DNA of 64,000 nt from Pocillopora verrucosa (lineage: Eukaryota; Cnidaria; Anthozoa; Scleractinia; Pocilloporidae), in contig NC_089320.1 of NCBI RefSeq assembly GCF_036669915.1, positions 12,641,287 through 12,705,286 on the forward strand. The letters run 5' to 3'. The notes under the pieces were generated by a model. The model had not been told where the DNA came from. It did no database searches and worked only from the letters and a program-made list of their open reading frames with translations. Position 1 is the first letter of the stretch. Every line of letters starts with the position of its first letter. Position numbers and translations under genes: made by a program. Shown here in pieces: positions 1-11,548 of this stretch.

Positions 1-519
1 TGTTAACACGACCGCATGCGAAGCAATCTTAACAGACAGCAGCTCAGGTTGATAAAGTAAACTAACATCAAATATAATGGAGAGACATGTGACATAGAAA
101 ACAACGCTTGTTTAACAGACAGAGATCAATGCAAGATGTTACTTTCTTTAGACATCTGAACTTGTTCATCCGAGAAATGATGCAATAAATGTTACGTAAA
201 ACATTTTCAATTTTTCACTTGGCAGCTCACATGTTGCAAAACTTCAAGGCTTTTTTCGTGCTTTTCACTAAAAGTAAATAGAAATTTATGTTTTAAATGG
301 GGCTTTTAAATCTTTGTCAAAATGCAATTTGCCATGTACCTGTGAAAACCAGTAACAATGGAAGATGGAAACTTCCTATTCACATGGCGTTGGCATAGTT
401 GAAAAGAAATCTTGGTGCAAATGCAGCGAATGCCCGCATCTGTCAGCTGAACAAAAAAATTCTCTACAAAATACAACGGTATCCCTGACAAAGCCATTTG
501 TGGATCAACTCACTTTGCA
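1..519. other. Upstream flank of SP1, no gene recognised
   Basis: This AT-rich stretch precedes the first S1 protease gene. A 63-codon open frame on the minus strand (306-497) has no recognisable domain and no splice partner. I see no convincing TATA box close to the SP1 start. It presumably holds the SP1 promoter and 5' untranslated region, but nothing in it can be assigned. Confidence 0.4.
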
Positions 520-2601
520 ATGATGTTAGCACTATTGGCTTTCGCCACAGTTCTTTGCTCTGTTTCCTTCGTTGAAGGTACGGTTTTCTTAATGCCTCAC
601 TTCCGAACTATCCCGCCTAATCTTATTAAAGTTTCTTATTTGTTCTCTTTGCAGCCGTGATTAATTCTGTCTCTTTCTTCATTTGTACTTTAAATTATTA
701 TTATTAACTCACAGTGATTAATTTGTTGATAATGTATATCAAAGAATTACGCGCATCTGATTGGCTGAAAACGAGTGCATTTTTCATGTAACATGAGTCC
801 CAAATACAAAAAGCGTGTGTGCGCTGCCAAAATTTCGTCTGTAATCCGTTTTTCGTGTAAATTATTAAAAAGTAACCACATGATTTCGACTGCAATTTAT
901 TGTGAAGAGGCACAAGCGCATTTTGTTACTCATACCAATCTTTTTTTTTTCCACATCTTAAGGTTGCGGAACCCGAATGTCAGGAGCACGCGTGGTGGGT
1001 GGCGATGATGCAGCCCCTCATTCTTGGCCATGGCAGATATCCCTCAGGGTCCGTGGAACTAATCACATATGCGGGGGCTCCCTTATTAAACCCAATTGGG
1101 TGATAACTGCTGCGCACTGTGTTGGCGGAAATCTCAGGCCAAGTTCATACACGGTTGTCGTCGGTGAGTAAAAGTACATTATATTGTTTCCTTTATATAT
1201 TATTGACAGTTTGTCGATCAATAGAATCTAAAAAGTAACTATCCCATTCAATTCCTAAATATTACAAATAAAATAATTTCATAAAAGCGAGATTCTCTGA
1301 AGGCAGGCCTTAGTAATCAAGTCAGAACAAATCTCAGAATATAGCATTAGGTTAGAATGAATTATAAATTGATTGTTCACATTTTAAATAAACAGAGGTA
1401 ATTGTGAATTGGGAAGGAAGCGAAGTCTCACAACCTAATTGCGTTTCAGGGGCACATAAAAGGCTAGGTGTGACCGCTGTCCAAAAATCACATAAAGTAA
1501 AGAAGGTCATCCGACATAGAGGATTCAGTATGCGTCACTTGAAAAATGACATAGCCCTTTTGGAGTTGGAACAACCCGTCATGTTAAGCAACAAGGTGAA
1601 CTTGGTATGTCTTCCATCGAGGGGAAGTAGCGCAGTTGTGGGATCAAAGTGTTACATTACTGGTAAATATTACCTTCATAACGAGTGAGATATTGCTCCT
1701 ATTATTGAATATTTTATTGAGTTTTCTTTGATCAAAATTACAACAGTAGATCAAACGCAGCAAATCTTCACACGGAACCGATTCGTGTTGCCTGACCAGC
1801 GCGAAAAAAAACTCGAATAACTAAGTCGGAATTGATCCTGATTTTGCAGTTGATTTCAGTTGGTTCAAAGGGTGACAAGGTTTTTCTTATGGTGATCAAT
1901 CACTGGGCGAAATAAAACAATTAGCTTTCACCAGAAAGAGATACAAAACTATGACCAAAAATATGACAGCAAGGATGTTGACCTCAGTTTCAATCAGTAT
2001 CTTACGCTTGAGCTACCTCCTAAATAAAATGGTATTTTCCCCTTTCTTTCAACGTATTCACAAGCACAGTCCCTTTTATGTAAAAAGTAATGCACTGAAG
2101 TAAAAATTTGAAAGGTGAGAAGGCCAGTATCATGTTTGATTCCAACTTGAATCACTCAGATTTTAATTCTTCGGGCACGGCCATGCCCTTGACTGAAAGA
2201 TTTACGATCTTACAAAAAATAACTTTTCAACAGGCTGGGGAAGAACTGTGGGAGGAGGACCTGCTGCTAACATTCTCCAACAAGGTATGCTACCTGTTGT
2301 ATCAGACGCCCGATGCAAGAAAAGGAACGGCAACCTTCTCCCTGTTGACAAGACAAGTATGCTTTGTGCCGGAAGCGGAAAGAAAAATCAACCCGGTGGT
2401 TGCCAAGGAGACAGCGGTGGCCCCTTTGTCTGTAAAGAAAATGGCAAATGGGTGCTTCGAGGTGCAGTGAGTTGGGGACATAGAATGTGCAAAACCACTA
2501 AATACACTGTGTTTGCTCGCATCAGTAACTTCATTGACTGGATAAATCAGAACATATCTGGCGGCAACAGTGGTGGAAACACTAGCGGTAGGGCTTTTTA
2601 A
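520..2601 (+). CDS. SP1: secreted chymotrypsin-like S1 serine protease, no ShKT tail
   Basis: Predicted secreted endopeptidase of about 279 residues. Exons: 520-577, 963-1163, 1450-1662, 2234-2601; every intron is phase 1 and splits a Gly codon. Exon 1 encodes a signal peptide ([20 protein letters not shown]). Exon 2 holds a short propeptide with Cys, an Arg-Val activation site (GAR|VVGG) and the catalytic His in TAAHC. Exon 3 holds the catalytic Asp (NDIALL) and exon 4 the catalytic Ser (GDSGGP). The residue at trypsin position 189 reads as Gly (GGCQGDSGG), so trypsin-like Lys/Arg specificity is not expected. The tail ends in a Gly/Ser/Asn-rich stretch. A possible donor after 2589 could join to short terminal exons at 3060-3070 or 3204-3232, but no ShKT exon was found downstream. 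The start was chosen for its signal peptide and phase fit. Confidence 0.88.
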
Positions 2602-4341
2602 TGTAGTATAGGTTTGCAAACAAATACAAAAGAAACTAAAATTGAAGCTAAAAAGGCTCTTGTTTAGGTTTTACTCAGTGGGCCGGAGTCTTAATTGTTA
2701 GAATCTGATTAGCAAATCGCGCACTTGTGAACGGCCTGCGTCATACAGACCTCCCGCCCGTTGACACACAACTTCTGAAAAAAGAGTTTCAATTATAAAT
2801 TTACCTTACCTTAGCGAATGTTGGATTTTAATTAGGAAGTTAAAAATCATTAGCTGAAACTTTAGTTGCCAAACAATCAGTTACTGTCCAAATGACTTGG
2901 CCGACTAAAAGACTCTTCACTTTCAAGTTCTCATGTCGCTTAAAAACAATTAATCAAAATTAAGGGTTGTTTATAACTAATATTATTCGAGGATTGGCTC
3001 AATAAAGAAAAAAATTCGTTCGTGTTGAAGCTCACGACAAGTTTTTATCTGTGTTGCAGGTAAAGCGTAAAAGATGAAGTCAAAGCGCCAAAGGTATACA
3101 TGGAGTGGGAGTGAGGAAAGTTACTGCCACCTTTCTGGGTTATAAGATTTGGCGAAAGTTTAGATATTGTTGAAGCTCACGGCGAGTGTTTTCTTGGTTT
3201 CAGGTAGAGAGGTCAACGTTCCACATATTTAATCGTTATGAAGTCCCGTTTGCTAGAAAAGTAAATGGCAAAATAATAAATAAACGGTAACAGATTATTT
3301 CAGTTTGCGTGTTAATTTATTGTTAACTTATAATAGTTTGAATCTGTAGGTTTTTTGCTTGTTTGTCTCAAGAAATTGTGCAAAACTAATAATATTCATA
3401 TTCGCTCTCAAGAATGAATCTCTTAATTCCAAAGGTAGAGAGTCAAACATACGTCGCATCACACCAGCTGGCTGATTGCTTGAATTTTTCGTTTGTAGTG
3501 CATATTTGGGGCTTTTAATTTTCGAAAAGAATCAGTTAAACAAGAAGCCTTTTCCTTCCCCTCGGAAGTCAACTGGTAAGTCTCGACTTCATGCACTCTA
3601 GGACCCAGTTTTCCCAGCTCAAGGTCAAAGTAGTAACTCGTTCAAAGAGTGAAACGTGATTGCCTAGTAATACAGTATTTCAACTGAGCTCAGAAAGCTG
3701 ATCTTCACTACCAGCAAAATACCATTCTTTCTTAAATGTTTTTGTATGTTTTCGCGCGGAAAATAAAATACCACGTCTCGTATCACAAAATGCGTAGGTT
3801 GCTTTATTATAAAATGCTGCAACCGTTTTTTCAAAATGCGCAAGTTATTACAAAACGCGTCGTAAGTACACATTGCCACAAAACAACAAATTGAAAAAAA
3901 GGTCAACCTCGTTCCCTCAAGACAAACTTTATTTCAACAATTGATACACCAAAATTGATAATGAATGGACCATTAAATCACTATGTATTATTTTCAACCC
4001 CACAATAGCAATTGATTTATCAAGTCCTAAAACCTGTAAAGTAAGAAAATGAAAACGAATATCAGTCGTAAATAAATCCTACTTTATCGTATTAGGATAT
4101 AAGGCGGTGGTCTTTTCGGAGTCAGACATTTTAACTTTTTGCTCTTCTAGACAGAACCTAACTATGTCGAAACAGCTCTCCACTTTTGGATATCTATTAA
4201 ATTGCGAGATAACGTATAGAGGTAATAGGATAAATTAAACAACAGTTTACAACGGTTATTTGATGGAAAATGGGGTTTGCAACGGTTGAAAGTGAATTTA
4301 ATGGGCGAATTAATGATGACCTAGAGAAAATTCACCATCTC

Positions 4342-4478
4342 AGATAAAATCACGTGTCTTTCAACATCGTAAAAAATATGGATAACCCATTAATTTTTAA
4401 ATTTTTTTTTAATTTGAAACTTCTATCTTGGATAAAGTCACGTGTCCCATACAAGCGTATAAAACAAGGATAACCCAT
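4342..4478. repeat. Two-copy tandem duplication, unit about 90 bp
   Basis: The segment starting GATAAAATCACGTGTC at 4342 and ending GGATAACCCAT near 4390 is repeated, diverged, at about 4431-4478 with the same first and last motifs. An A/T tract separates the copies. It lies just beyond the SP2 3' end and has no coding potential. Confidence 0.6.
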
Positions 4479-4569
4479 AATTGTTCTCTCCTCCTGACTT
4501 ACTACCCTTTGGAGGAAAAGTAGTTTGATAAATTTGAAACACAGCAAAATAAACAAAGGGTTCATCCAT

Positions 4570-4575
4570 TTTATT
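4570..4575 (-). promoter_or_regulatory. Candidate poly(A) signal of SP2
   Basis: AATAAA on the minus strand, about 105 bases past the SP2 stop codon. Position and sequence fit a polyadenylation signal; this is not proven. Confidence 0.5.
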
Positions 4576-4677
4576 TTAATTCAACTAAAATTTTGGTTGT
4601 TTATCGTCTTGTTCTTGCGAGGGCCAAGTAAACAACTCTTTGTAGTGGTAACTAACCTGAAGCCCGATTTTATATGT

Positions 4678-7600
4678 TCAGCACAATCGACATGTCTTCT
4701 TGCATTTAATTCTTACGTAAGCGTTAGTCGAGCATTGTGAAGCGAACATTGGACAGTACTTGCTGCTATCCTTACACGCAGGCCCGATACCACCACCTCC
4801 ACCTGCGGAATAGAAACAGAATCAAATTTTACCGGAGCCAGATGAGCTCTCCATCAGTTATGTGGAGATCAATTATCTGTACCATTATCTACCATCAAAT
4901 ATATCCCCATTTCTACTATCATAAAAATGTGACAGTCATGGCGGCCACTTTGGTTAGATTTCAACTTCTTCTTATAGAACTCATCGAAGGCCATTCATGT
5001 TAAGCGCTGGTTGCCTAAAAGTTTGTGAAGGGATACCGTACTCCCACATTTTCTTTTAAACACGATTGTTCTCAAGAAGCATATTTAGTCACTCAGTTAC
5101 TAACTATAATAACACATATTGTAATAGAGAAAAACATGGAAAGAGTGTAGAGGGAAGGGGGCGATTCTATTTGTTTTATTTTATTGTTTTTGCTATGTGA
5201 TACGAGGACAAGAGAATATAAACACTTTATGATCTCTTGAAGAGGATTATTAAGATGATTTAATCCAGAATAGTGGTTTGAAAGCTTCATTACTAATGAC
5301 AGTATTGCATTTACACCCATAAATGTAATGCACATATATTTAATAACTTACATAGTCCGCATGACTTTTTGCATATTTGCTTGACGTACGGATGGGTGTT
5401 ACAGTACTGTTTTAGGTACGGGCAATTTCTGTGGCCATCTGTACATGCTGGAAATATAGGATTAGAATTCTGTTTATTTTTTCTTTGAATGGGCATGAAG
5501 TAAAATATTAGGTTGATGGACTTCGTATCCATTTTGAATCAGATATAGAAGATAAAGATATAAAAGAATCATGCAGCACCTTCCCTTCAGAAGTAAACGT
5601 ACCAAAACCAACAGCAAAACAAAAGTAAAATTACGAATCATTAAAAAAAAGAAACCAAAACAAAACAGACAAACAAAAAAAGAAAAAGCCAAATTAGACG
5701 AGAAAAAATTGGTATGTTCTAGCTTTTACGCGTTTGGGAACAACATTACCCGAACAGTCAGCGGTAACTGCTTTAACTTTTGATTAGGCCTCATCAGTAT
5801 TGCATATATTTCCGGTTTTTAAAAGTCACTTAGACTGCTGTGCACATGTCTAAGCCGGAGGATAGTTTTTGTTAGTAACTGGCCCACAGGGGAAGAAAAA
5901 CAGGAAGTCCGGAGCAACCATCACAATTAATTTCCGTATCATAAATATAAGAAGGAGACATGCTTACCACCTCCGCTGCCACCACTGCCACCACTGCCCC
6001 CACTACCAGACATTTTCTGATTGAGCCAGTCAATGAAACTGCTGACACGGGCAAACACAGTGTAGAATTCAGTCCTGCACATTCCATTTCCCCAGCTGAC
6101 TGCACCTCGTAAAACCCATCCATCATTTTCTTTACAAACAAAAGGACCTCCACTATCTCCTTGGCAACCACCCGCCTGGTTTGCTTGTCCACTTCCTGCA
6201 CAGAGCATACTCGATTCCTCGACCGGAGCGAGTTGACCGTTCGTTCTGCTGCACGTGTTGTGATCTACAACTGGAAGTTTTGCTTGCTGTAGGGCGTTTG
6301 CGGCTGGGCCACCTCCGATGATCCTTCCCCATCCTGGTAGTAAAGATAATAAGATCTTGAAGCAGCTAGCTCTCTATTGCGGACTGAATTTTCGGGAAAC
6401 TTAAAAACATACTAAAACTGTCCCGTGTCTACTAAGTTCTATTTGATGTTAGCGTGGAAAATCAACTTTCAAATCATCCCAATTCTTTAATCCTTCTTAG
6501 CTTCACCGGCCATCGATGTTTTGAAACACTTGGAGATTTTAGGATTCCCTCCGCCTTCTCCTCCAAAAATGTTCTTACATCTGGAATTTTCAGAAATCCA
6601 AGGTGCAACGGTATTGTCATGAAAACGGAATAGATGCAAAACGTTTTTACTCGATCAAAAAGATCAGAGTCTGCCTCTCCTCATAGAAGAAAACGAGAAA
6701 TATTTTATCATTAGTGTAAATACTAAATTCTAGATACTAAATTTACAAAAATAAAGTTGACAAATGCAATTACCGCAAAATATGATTTTTTCGAGCCTGT
6801 ATGCAAACTTACCAGTGATGAAACACTCAGTTCCCGGTGGAATTCTACTTCCTTTAGGTGGCAAACAAACCGTGTTGACTTTATCACTGAGTTGAACTTC
6901 GCCATCCAGTTGCAGCAGGGCAATGTCTTTCCTTAGATGGCTCATTGAGAATCCTTCGTGTTTGAAAAGCTTTTTCAAATTGAATGTTTGTTGTACAGCT
7001 GTAGTCCCAGTTCTGATGTGGGCCCCTACATAGTGAGAAAACTTAGTGACCGTTCGTCATCGTTGGAGGGGAAAGGGAGGATTTTGGGAGATCACATAGT
7101 TTTCAGGGGAAAAGGAGGGATGATTAGTCTTCGCAGGCAGAGAATAAAGGGGGGGACTTCGGATAATTAAATGGCAATGAGGGGAGGGGGGGAGGGGGAT
7201 GATAAGAATATTGGGGGATCAGGTTTATGTTGCCGTTTCATAACCAGAATCCTCCAGCCTCCCCACCCCACATCCCCAGACGATGTACAATGAACGGTCT
7301 CTCAGAAGCGTAAGTGATAAAATTATACTCCATGAGCGAAAGATTCAAGAAATCGTGTTGCAAAATGTGTTTCAGCAATTGAGGATGAGGTAACATTTTC
7401 GCATTTCAAGAGACCTGGCAATGCTACCTCCGATTATTCAACATGTGCACTTACCAACGACCACTGTGTACCCGCTAGGATCTGGGTTCCTTTCTACGCA
7501 GTGAGCAGCAGTTACAACCCAACCAGGCTTGATTAGAGATCCTCCGCAAATGTGTCGTCCATTCACCCTGAGAGAGATCTGCCAAGGCCACGAATGCGGC

Positions 7601-8163
7601 GCAGCATCATCCCCGTTAACCACACGGGCACCAGGCGGACGAGAACCGCACCCTGAAATTCATCAATACATGGGAGATTATGGAGCTAACAGACAAATGA
7701 AAACACAAAACCCCAGATTACCGTACATGGTTTTCACCTTCTTATGGATCCAAATAAAAGTTATCCCAAAGATAAAGAAGGCACCAGTCACTGATCATGA
7801 AGAGATATGCGGATTAGGATCTTTCACGAGGATCGAGAGAAAAATGAATTGCATTGTTCTGTTTTTTGTTTTTTTTTCTTTTATGCAGAAAAGTGGGGAG
7901 CTTCCTGTGATCTTGAAACAGAGATATTGATATGGTTACATATTAGTACATGTACTTGTTCTCAAGAATGGGCAAAAAAGACACTCTTAGTTCTACCATG
8001 CTATTCGTAAATTAATGTTGCGTCATACTTTGCTTTAGTATGTATGACCTTTCTAAAATGAAAAGGATGGGGAATTGAAAAATGAAAAATTTATGAAGTG
8101 TTTCGTACCTTCAGAAAGGGCAGGAATACAAAGAGCTACAACAGCGATAAAAACAGACAACAT
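4678..8163 (-). CDS. SP2: secreted S1 serine protease with two tandem ShKT domains
   Basis: About 350 residues. Exons in order of transcription: 8109-8163, 7455-7652, 6813-7025, 5968-6333, 5352-5447, 4678-4802, all joined in phase 1. Signal peptide [19 protein letters not shown]; activation site GAR|VVNG; catalytic His in TAAHC, Asp in KDIALL, Ser in GDSGGP; Gly at specificity position 189. A Gly-Ser linker of repeated GGS follows the protease. Two six-cysteine ShKT domains come next: the first runs from ACTDG to CGLC, the second from ACKDS to CRLC, separated by GGGGIGP. The last Cys of the first ShKT is encoded across the intron: T at the end of exon 5 and GT at the start of exon 6. Reading past that GTAAGT donor would instead give an unrelated short tail ending at 5311. 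ShKT domains in animals act as protein-binding or channel-binding modules; the role here is unknown. Confidence 0.88.
7045..7303. mobile_element. Inverted-repeat MITE-like element in SP2 intron 2
   Basis: The two ends match in inverted orientation: AGTGACCGTTCGTCATCG on the left and the complement of CGATGTACAATGAACGGTCT on the right. The interior is G-rich on the plus strand at the left and C-rich at the right, consistent with one long imperfect hairpin. It begins only about 20 bases from the acceptor of SP2 exon 3 (7025/7026). No coding capacity; probably non-autonomous. Target duplication was not resolved. Confidence 0.6.
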
Positions 8164-10068
8164 GATAGTGGTAACCTATCCAAGGTAGGAAGTGAGGGAA
8201 GACAAGACGCCGTTACATTTATAAAAAGGCAATTTTTTCAGCTGACAGATGTATAGCATCGGCTCCTCTTTACTGTGCATTGTCATTTTAAAAAAAGTTG
8301 TCTTTTTTATTCACCGCTTTTTTCTCTGGAATTGCCCTTTTAAGAAACAATCGCCCTCCAATTACCCTTTTAAACTGCAGCTTTATTGATTGTTAACAAA
8401 AACGATATGAAATGGTTATTTTTTAATAAATCCCACGACTGATGACACACTAGTGTTAATCATATGCGTTGAAACAAAGCTTCATCGATCCGCAGTGTTA
8501 ATTTAATTTCTGAAAATGCGACACACAGATCTCAGATTAACCTGGAAGACATCTCAAAGTACAATACTGTCAATAACTTCAGTTAAGCATCGGTTAAGCA
8601 TCAGTTATGACAGAAAGCGACCAGTCACATTATATTTCCCTAGTAAGTCCACTCCAACAAGTTTCCTTCATTTTTGCCTTCGTATTACGTTCAAAGGCAA
8701 AATCCTAGGGAAAAAAACTTATCTATCGATAAAGCAACCATATTGATTACATTCAAGAATTTTTTTACAGATACCATAGTTTTGTAAGAATGCTCATGTA
8801 CGCATTGACGACTATTTCTTCGTAAAATAAAAATGGGAATGACTTATGGCAATTTAACAACTATATGATACAAGGAACTTGCCAAAAACTGCTAGACTCA
8901 TTCTCGATGTCCTAAAAATATCTAATATAGCCAAATGTAAATATCTTTTTGAAAGTTTGTCAACTGTTTGCTTGGTTCTGTAAACAGTAATTATCTTCAT
9001 GTAGCAACAATAAAGACATCCTTTGTGATCATGTCTTTAAATGCTGTTCACGCAAGCTAGGAAAACGTAATCGCTTCATTTTTCCATGAAGCAATTTGTA
9101 TAGTTGTCAGTAAGTCTTAGGTTTAAAACTTTGACAAGCTACCCAACCGATTTTTTTTGGACGATCTGTACAGAGAGAAAATTTAATAGAAGATAAAATA
9201 ACTGGTTTTACATTATAAAACAAACTTGTTATTCATGTGAGCCACTATCGACGTCCTTTACATTAACGATGCTGAAACAATAAGATGAGGGAAGATGTCT
9301 TTGACCACGATACTTTCTACGCCTTACGGCGCTATCAACTTTAAGAAGGACCACTCATAGTCTTCTCAGTGTACACTTGAGCCCCTACGATTGACAACAA
9401 TTTAGTTTCACCCCTTAATCAAAGACTAACGTCAAGAGAATAAAGGAAAAAATCACAAACTCAAAAAGCTCTTGATTGTTCGTTACTTTCTCCTTATAAG
9501 ATCCATGGGAAATGTATAGAGAACAGTTTCAGTGAAGAACTTGCATAATTATAGTCTAAAGGGTAACAGTTTAAAGATGGAGGTGGGGAACAGGCTTTGA
9601 TCCACAAAAGAAATCAGTCGGACGTCAGCTGTGCAATTAAACAACAACTTTATGTTTTGCAAGTTTTAAAATCATTTTGAGTGTCTCTGTGAAACACTAG
9701 ACCCTTCAAAATTTAATGTGCTACAAAATTTCTTGTTTACTTCGCTAAATGCTCTGGCGGAATTGGTACGCAATGTTCCAGGTGAAATTATTCAGATGGA
9801 AACTCGCATTGAAAACTTTCGCTTAATTTAACGGAAACACACAAAAAATTAAAAGGCACTTTCAATCCCTTTGGCAACTTTATTTTCCCTCTTTGCTATT
9901 TCTAATACAAGTCACAGGTCTTCGCCTTTCTTTGAGTTTTCTTGAGATATCGACGGACGCCTAGCTGTCTTTACGCCATATCTGCCGGAAAATAATATAG
10001 AGGAATCCTTGTCAAGAACTTTGTCATCCTCCTCGTACTGAGTGAGGCTAACACAGATATTTACTCAC
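8164..10068. other. Intergenic, SP2 promoter to SP3 3' end
   Basis: AT-rich with no recognisable coding sequence; the 76-codon open frame at 8516-8746 resembles nothing I know. The part next to SP3 contains a minus-strand AATAAA at 9879-9884 and a block around 9930-9990 that matches the 3' end of SP4, so it belongs to the duplicated SP3/SP4 unit. Confidence 0.45.
8218..8223 (-). promoter_or_regulatory. Candidate TATA box of SP2
   Basis: TATAAA on the minus strand, in TTTTTATAAATG, about 55 bases upstream of the SP2 start codon. The spacing fits a short 5' leader. Confidence 0.5.
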
Positions 10069-10437
10069 CCTTAACTTTTGCGTCAATCCAGTCCCTGAAA
10101 GAGCTTATTCGTGCAAAGACATTAAAAAAGTTAGTCCTACACATGCTATGACCCTAGCTAACAGCACCGCGTAAAACCCATTTTCTTCGCATACGTATGG
10201 TCCACTGCTATCACCTTGACAACCACCTGCCTTGTTTGGTTTACCACTTCCTGCACAGATCATGGATGTTTTGTCAATTGGTGCCCCTACTTTTCCCCAC
10301 TTTTTGGAACATCGCCTGTGACTCTGTGCGGGAAGCATCGCTTGTTGCAAGACTCTTGCAGTGTCTGCGACGTCGCCTCAACCTTCAGTCCGACCCCATC
10401 CTGAGTTAAAGAATTTAGGTAGAAAATTTTAAATAAA

Positions 10438-10482
<45 letters not shown>

Positions 10483-11548
10483 TATAGCAGGTAATTTAGT
10501 GCTAACAACTGGGTTGAAAACGTAAATTAGCCACCGTAAAGGGTAAAAAAGCTGACGTTTCGAGCGTTAGCCCTTCGTCAGAGCGATTAGAGGGAGAGAG
10601 AGAGTTAGAGATTAGAAAATTTTAAAAGCTACTTCATGTTATCCCCTTCCTCCCCCCACCCCTTTGCATTTCTTAATATTAATTACCTGTCATGTAGCAT
10701 CGGTGGCGGACTGAAATTCGAGATCCTTTGGCAGGAAGGTAAACGGAACTGACTTTGTCGCTCAATTTGGCCGGTTTGCTAAGGTGTAGAAGGGCGACGT
10801 CATTTTTTAAGGTGTTGCAAACTGAAGTCCTCGTGGGCAAAGAGTGCTCTCAGTTTAATTGTCTGCTGTACATCCATTGTGCCAAGACGCTCGTGTGCAC
10901 CTGGAAAGGTTTCAGCATTACACCAATTTAAGTGCAGAGAAGGCAAGAGAGACAAATATTACATTGTATACTCTTTTACTCTTGAACTCGTTCAGTCTTC
11001 AAAAGGTTTTTGGCAAGTTTTCGCTCTTAAGCCATGCGTGATCAATACAAGCGTCCTAAAATTTAAAAAAATATTGGTACCAACTCACTCGATGATGAAT
11101 ATGTACTTATTCCTACCGACAATAACGGTATAAAAAGAAGGATCCCGTGGAATATCATCCTGGTCCACCACACACTGCGCTACCGTCACAACCCGTTCGT
11201 CTGTGATCAAGGAACCGCCACAGGTGTGCACCAGGTCTCCAAATTGATTGAGAACTCGCAGCGACACCTGCCAGGGCCACGACTGCTTCGGTGCATCCTC
11301 GCCACCAACAACTCGAGAGAGAAAGCGTCGTTTGCCGCACTCTGGAGAGATGTAAATTGACTATATAAAGAGCACACGGAAATGCGTAAACTGCTACAAA
11401 GTCTACTTTATATGGAACCTAACTAGAAAATGTGAACCGTGCGAAGAGGTTTAGATTGAACTTAATCCTTTTTACTTAAATATTGTACCTTGAGAAAGTA
11501 CCAGTTTTAGGAAATAGCCACCACAACCACTTGTAAATAAAGCTTCAT
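10069..11548 (-). pseudogene. SP3: decayed S1 serine protease, tandem paralogue of SP4
   Basis: Four exons line up with SP4: 11489-11548 (signal peptide), 11117-11341, 10687-10900 and 10069-10400. Every exon is damaged. The signal exon is one base short and reads into a stop after MKLYLQVVVVAIS. Exon 2 is open, but the catalytic His is Gln (TVAQC). Exon 3 is 214 instead of 213 bases, a one-base insertion just before the catalytic Asp, and a core Cys is Tyr (VYLP). Exon 4 has an in-frame TGA soon after its start, a deletion of about 7 bases before the strand that ends in Ser-Trp-Gly, a TAG in place of that Trp, and GDSSGP instead of GDSGGP. Splice sites are still recognisable. No functional product is expected. 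Confidence 0.9.
10500..10612. repeat. Dispersed repeat fragment in SP3 intron 3
   Basis: Contains GACGTTTCGAGCGTTAGCCC followed by TTCGTCAGAGCGA and a short GAGA tract. From memory this motif recurs widely in cnidarian genomes as part of a dispersed repeat. Only this copy was noticed in the window, so the family assignment rests on recall. Confidence 0.5.

Larger units (their letters stand above)
2602..4677. other. Intergenic, between the 3' ends of convergent SP1 and SP2
   Basis: No gene is recognised here. A poly(A)-type AATAAA for SP1 may lie at 3001-3006. Two similar segments (about 3023-3059 and 3169-3203) each end in a good splice acceptor followed by a very short open stretch, and may be vestigial or alternative 3' exons of SP1. 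The open frame on the minus strand at 3664-3906 has no recognisable domain. Confidence 0.45.

Noticed and set aside
2302-2619. Minus-strand open frame opposite SP1 exon 4
   Set aside because: Antisense shadow of the catalytic Ser exon; no domain or start context.
5311-5532. Stand-alone ShK-like secreted peptide gene
   Set aside because: The frame has no signal peptide; splice sites and phase join its ShKT part to the SP2 protease and to a second ShKT exon.
5872-6201. Minus-strand open frame overlapping SP2 exon 4 in another frame
   Set aside because: Shadow of the exon that encodes GDSGGP; no domain in this frame.
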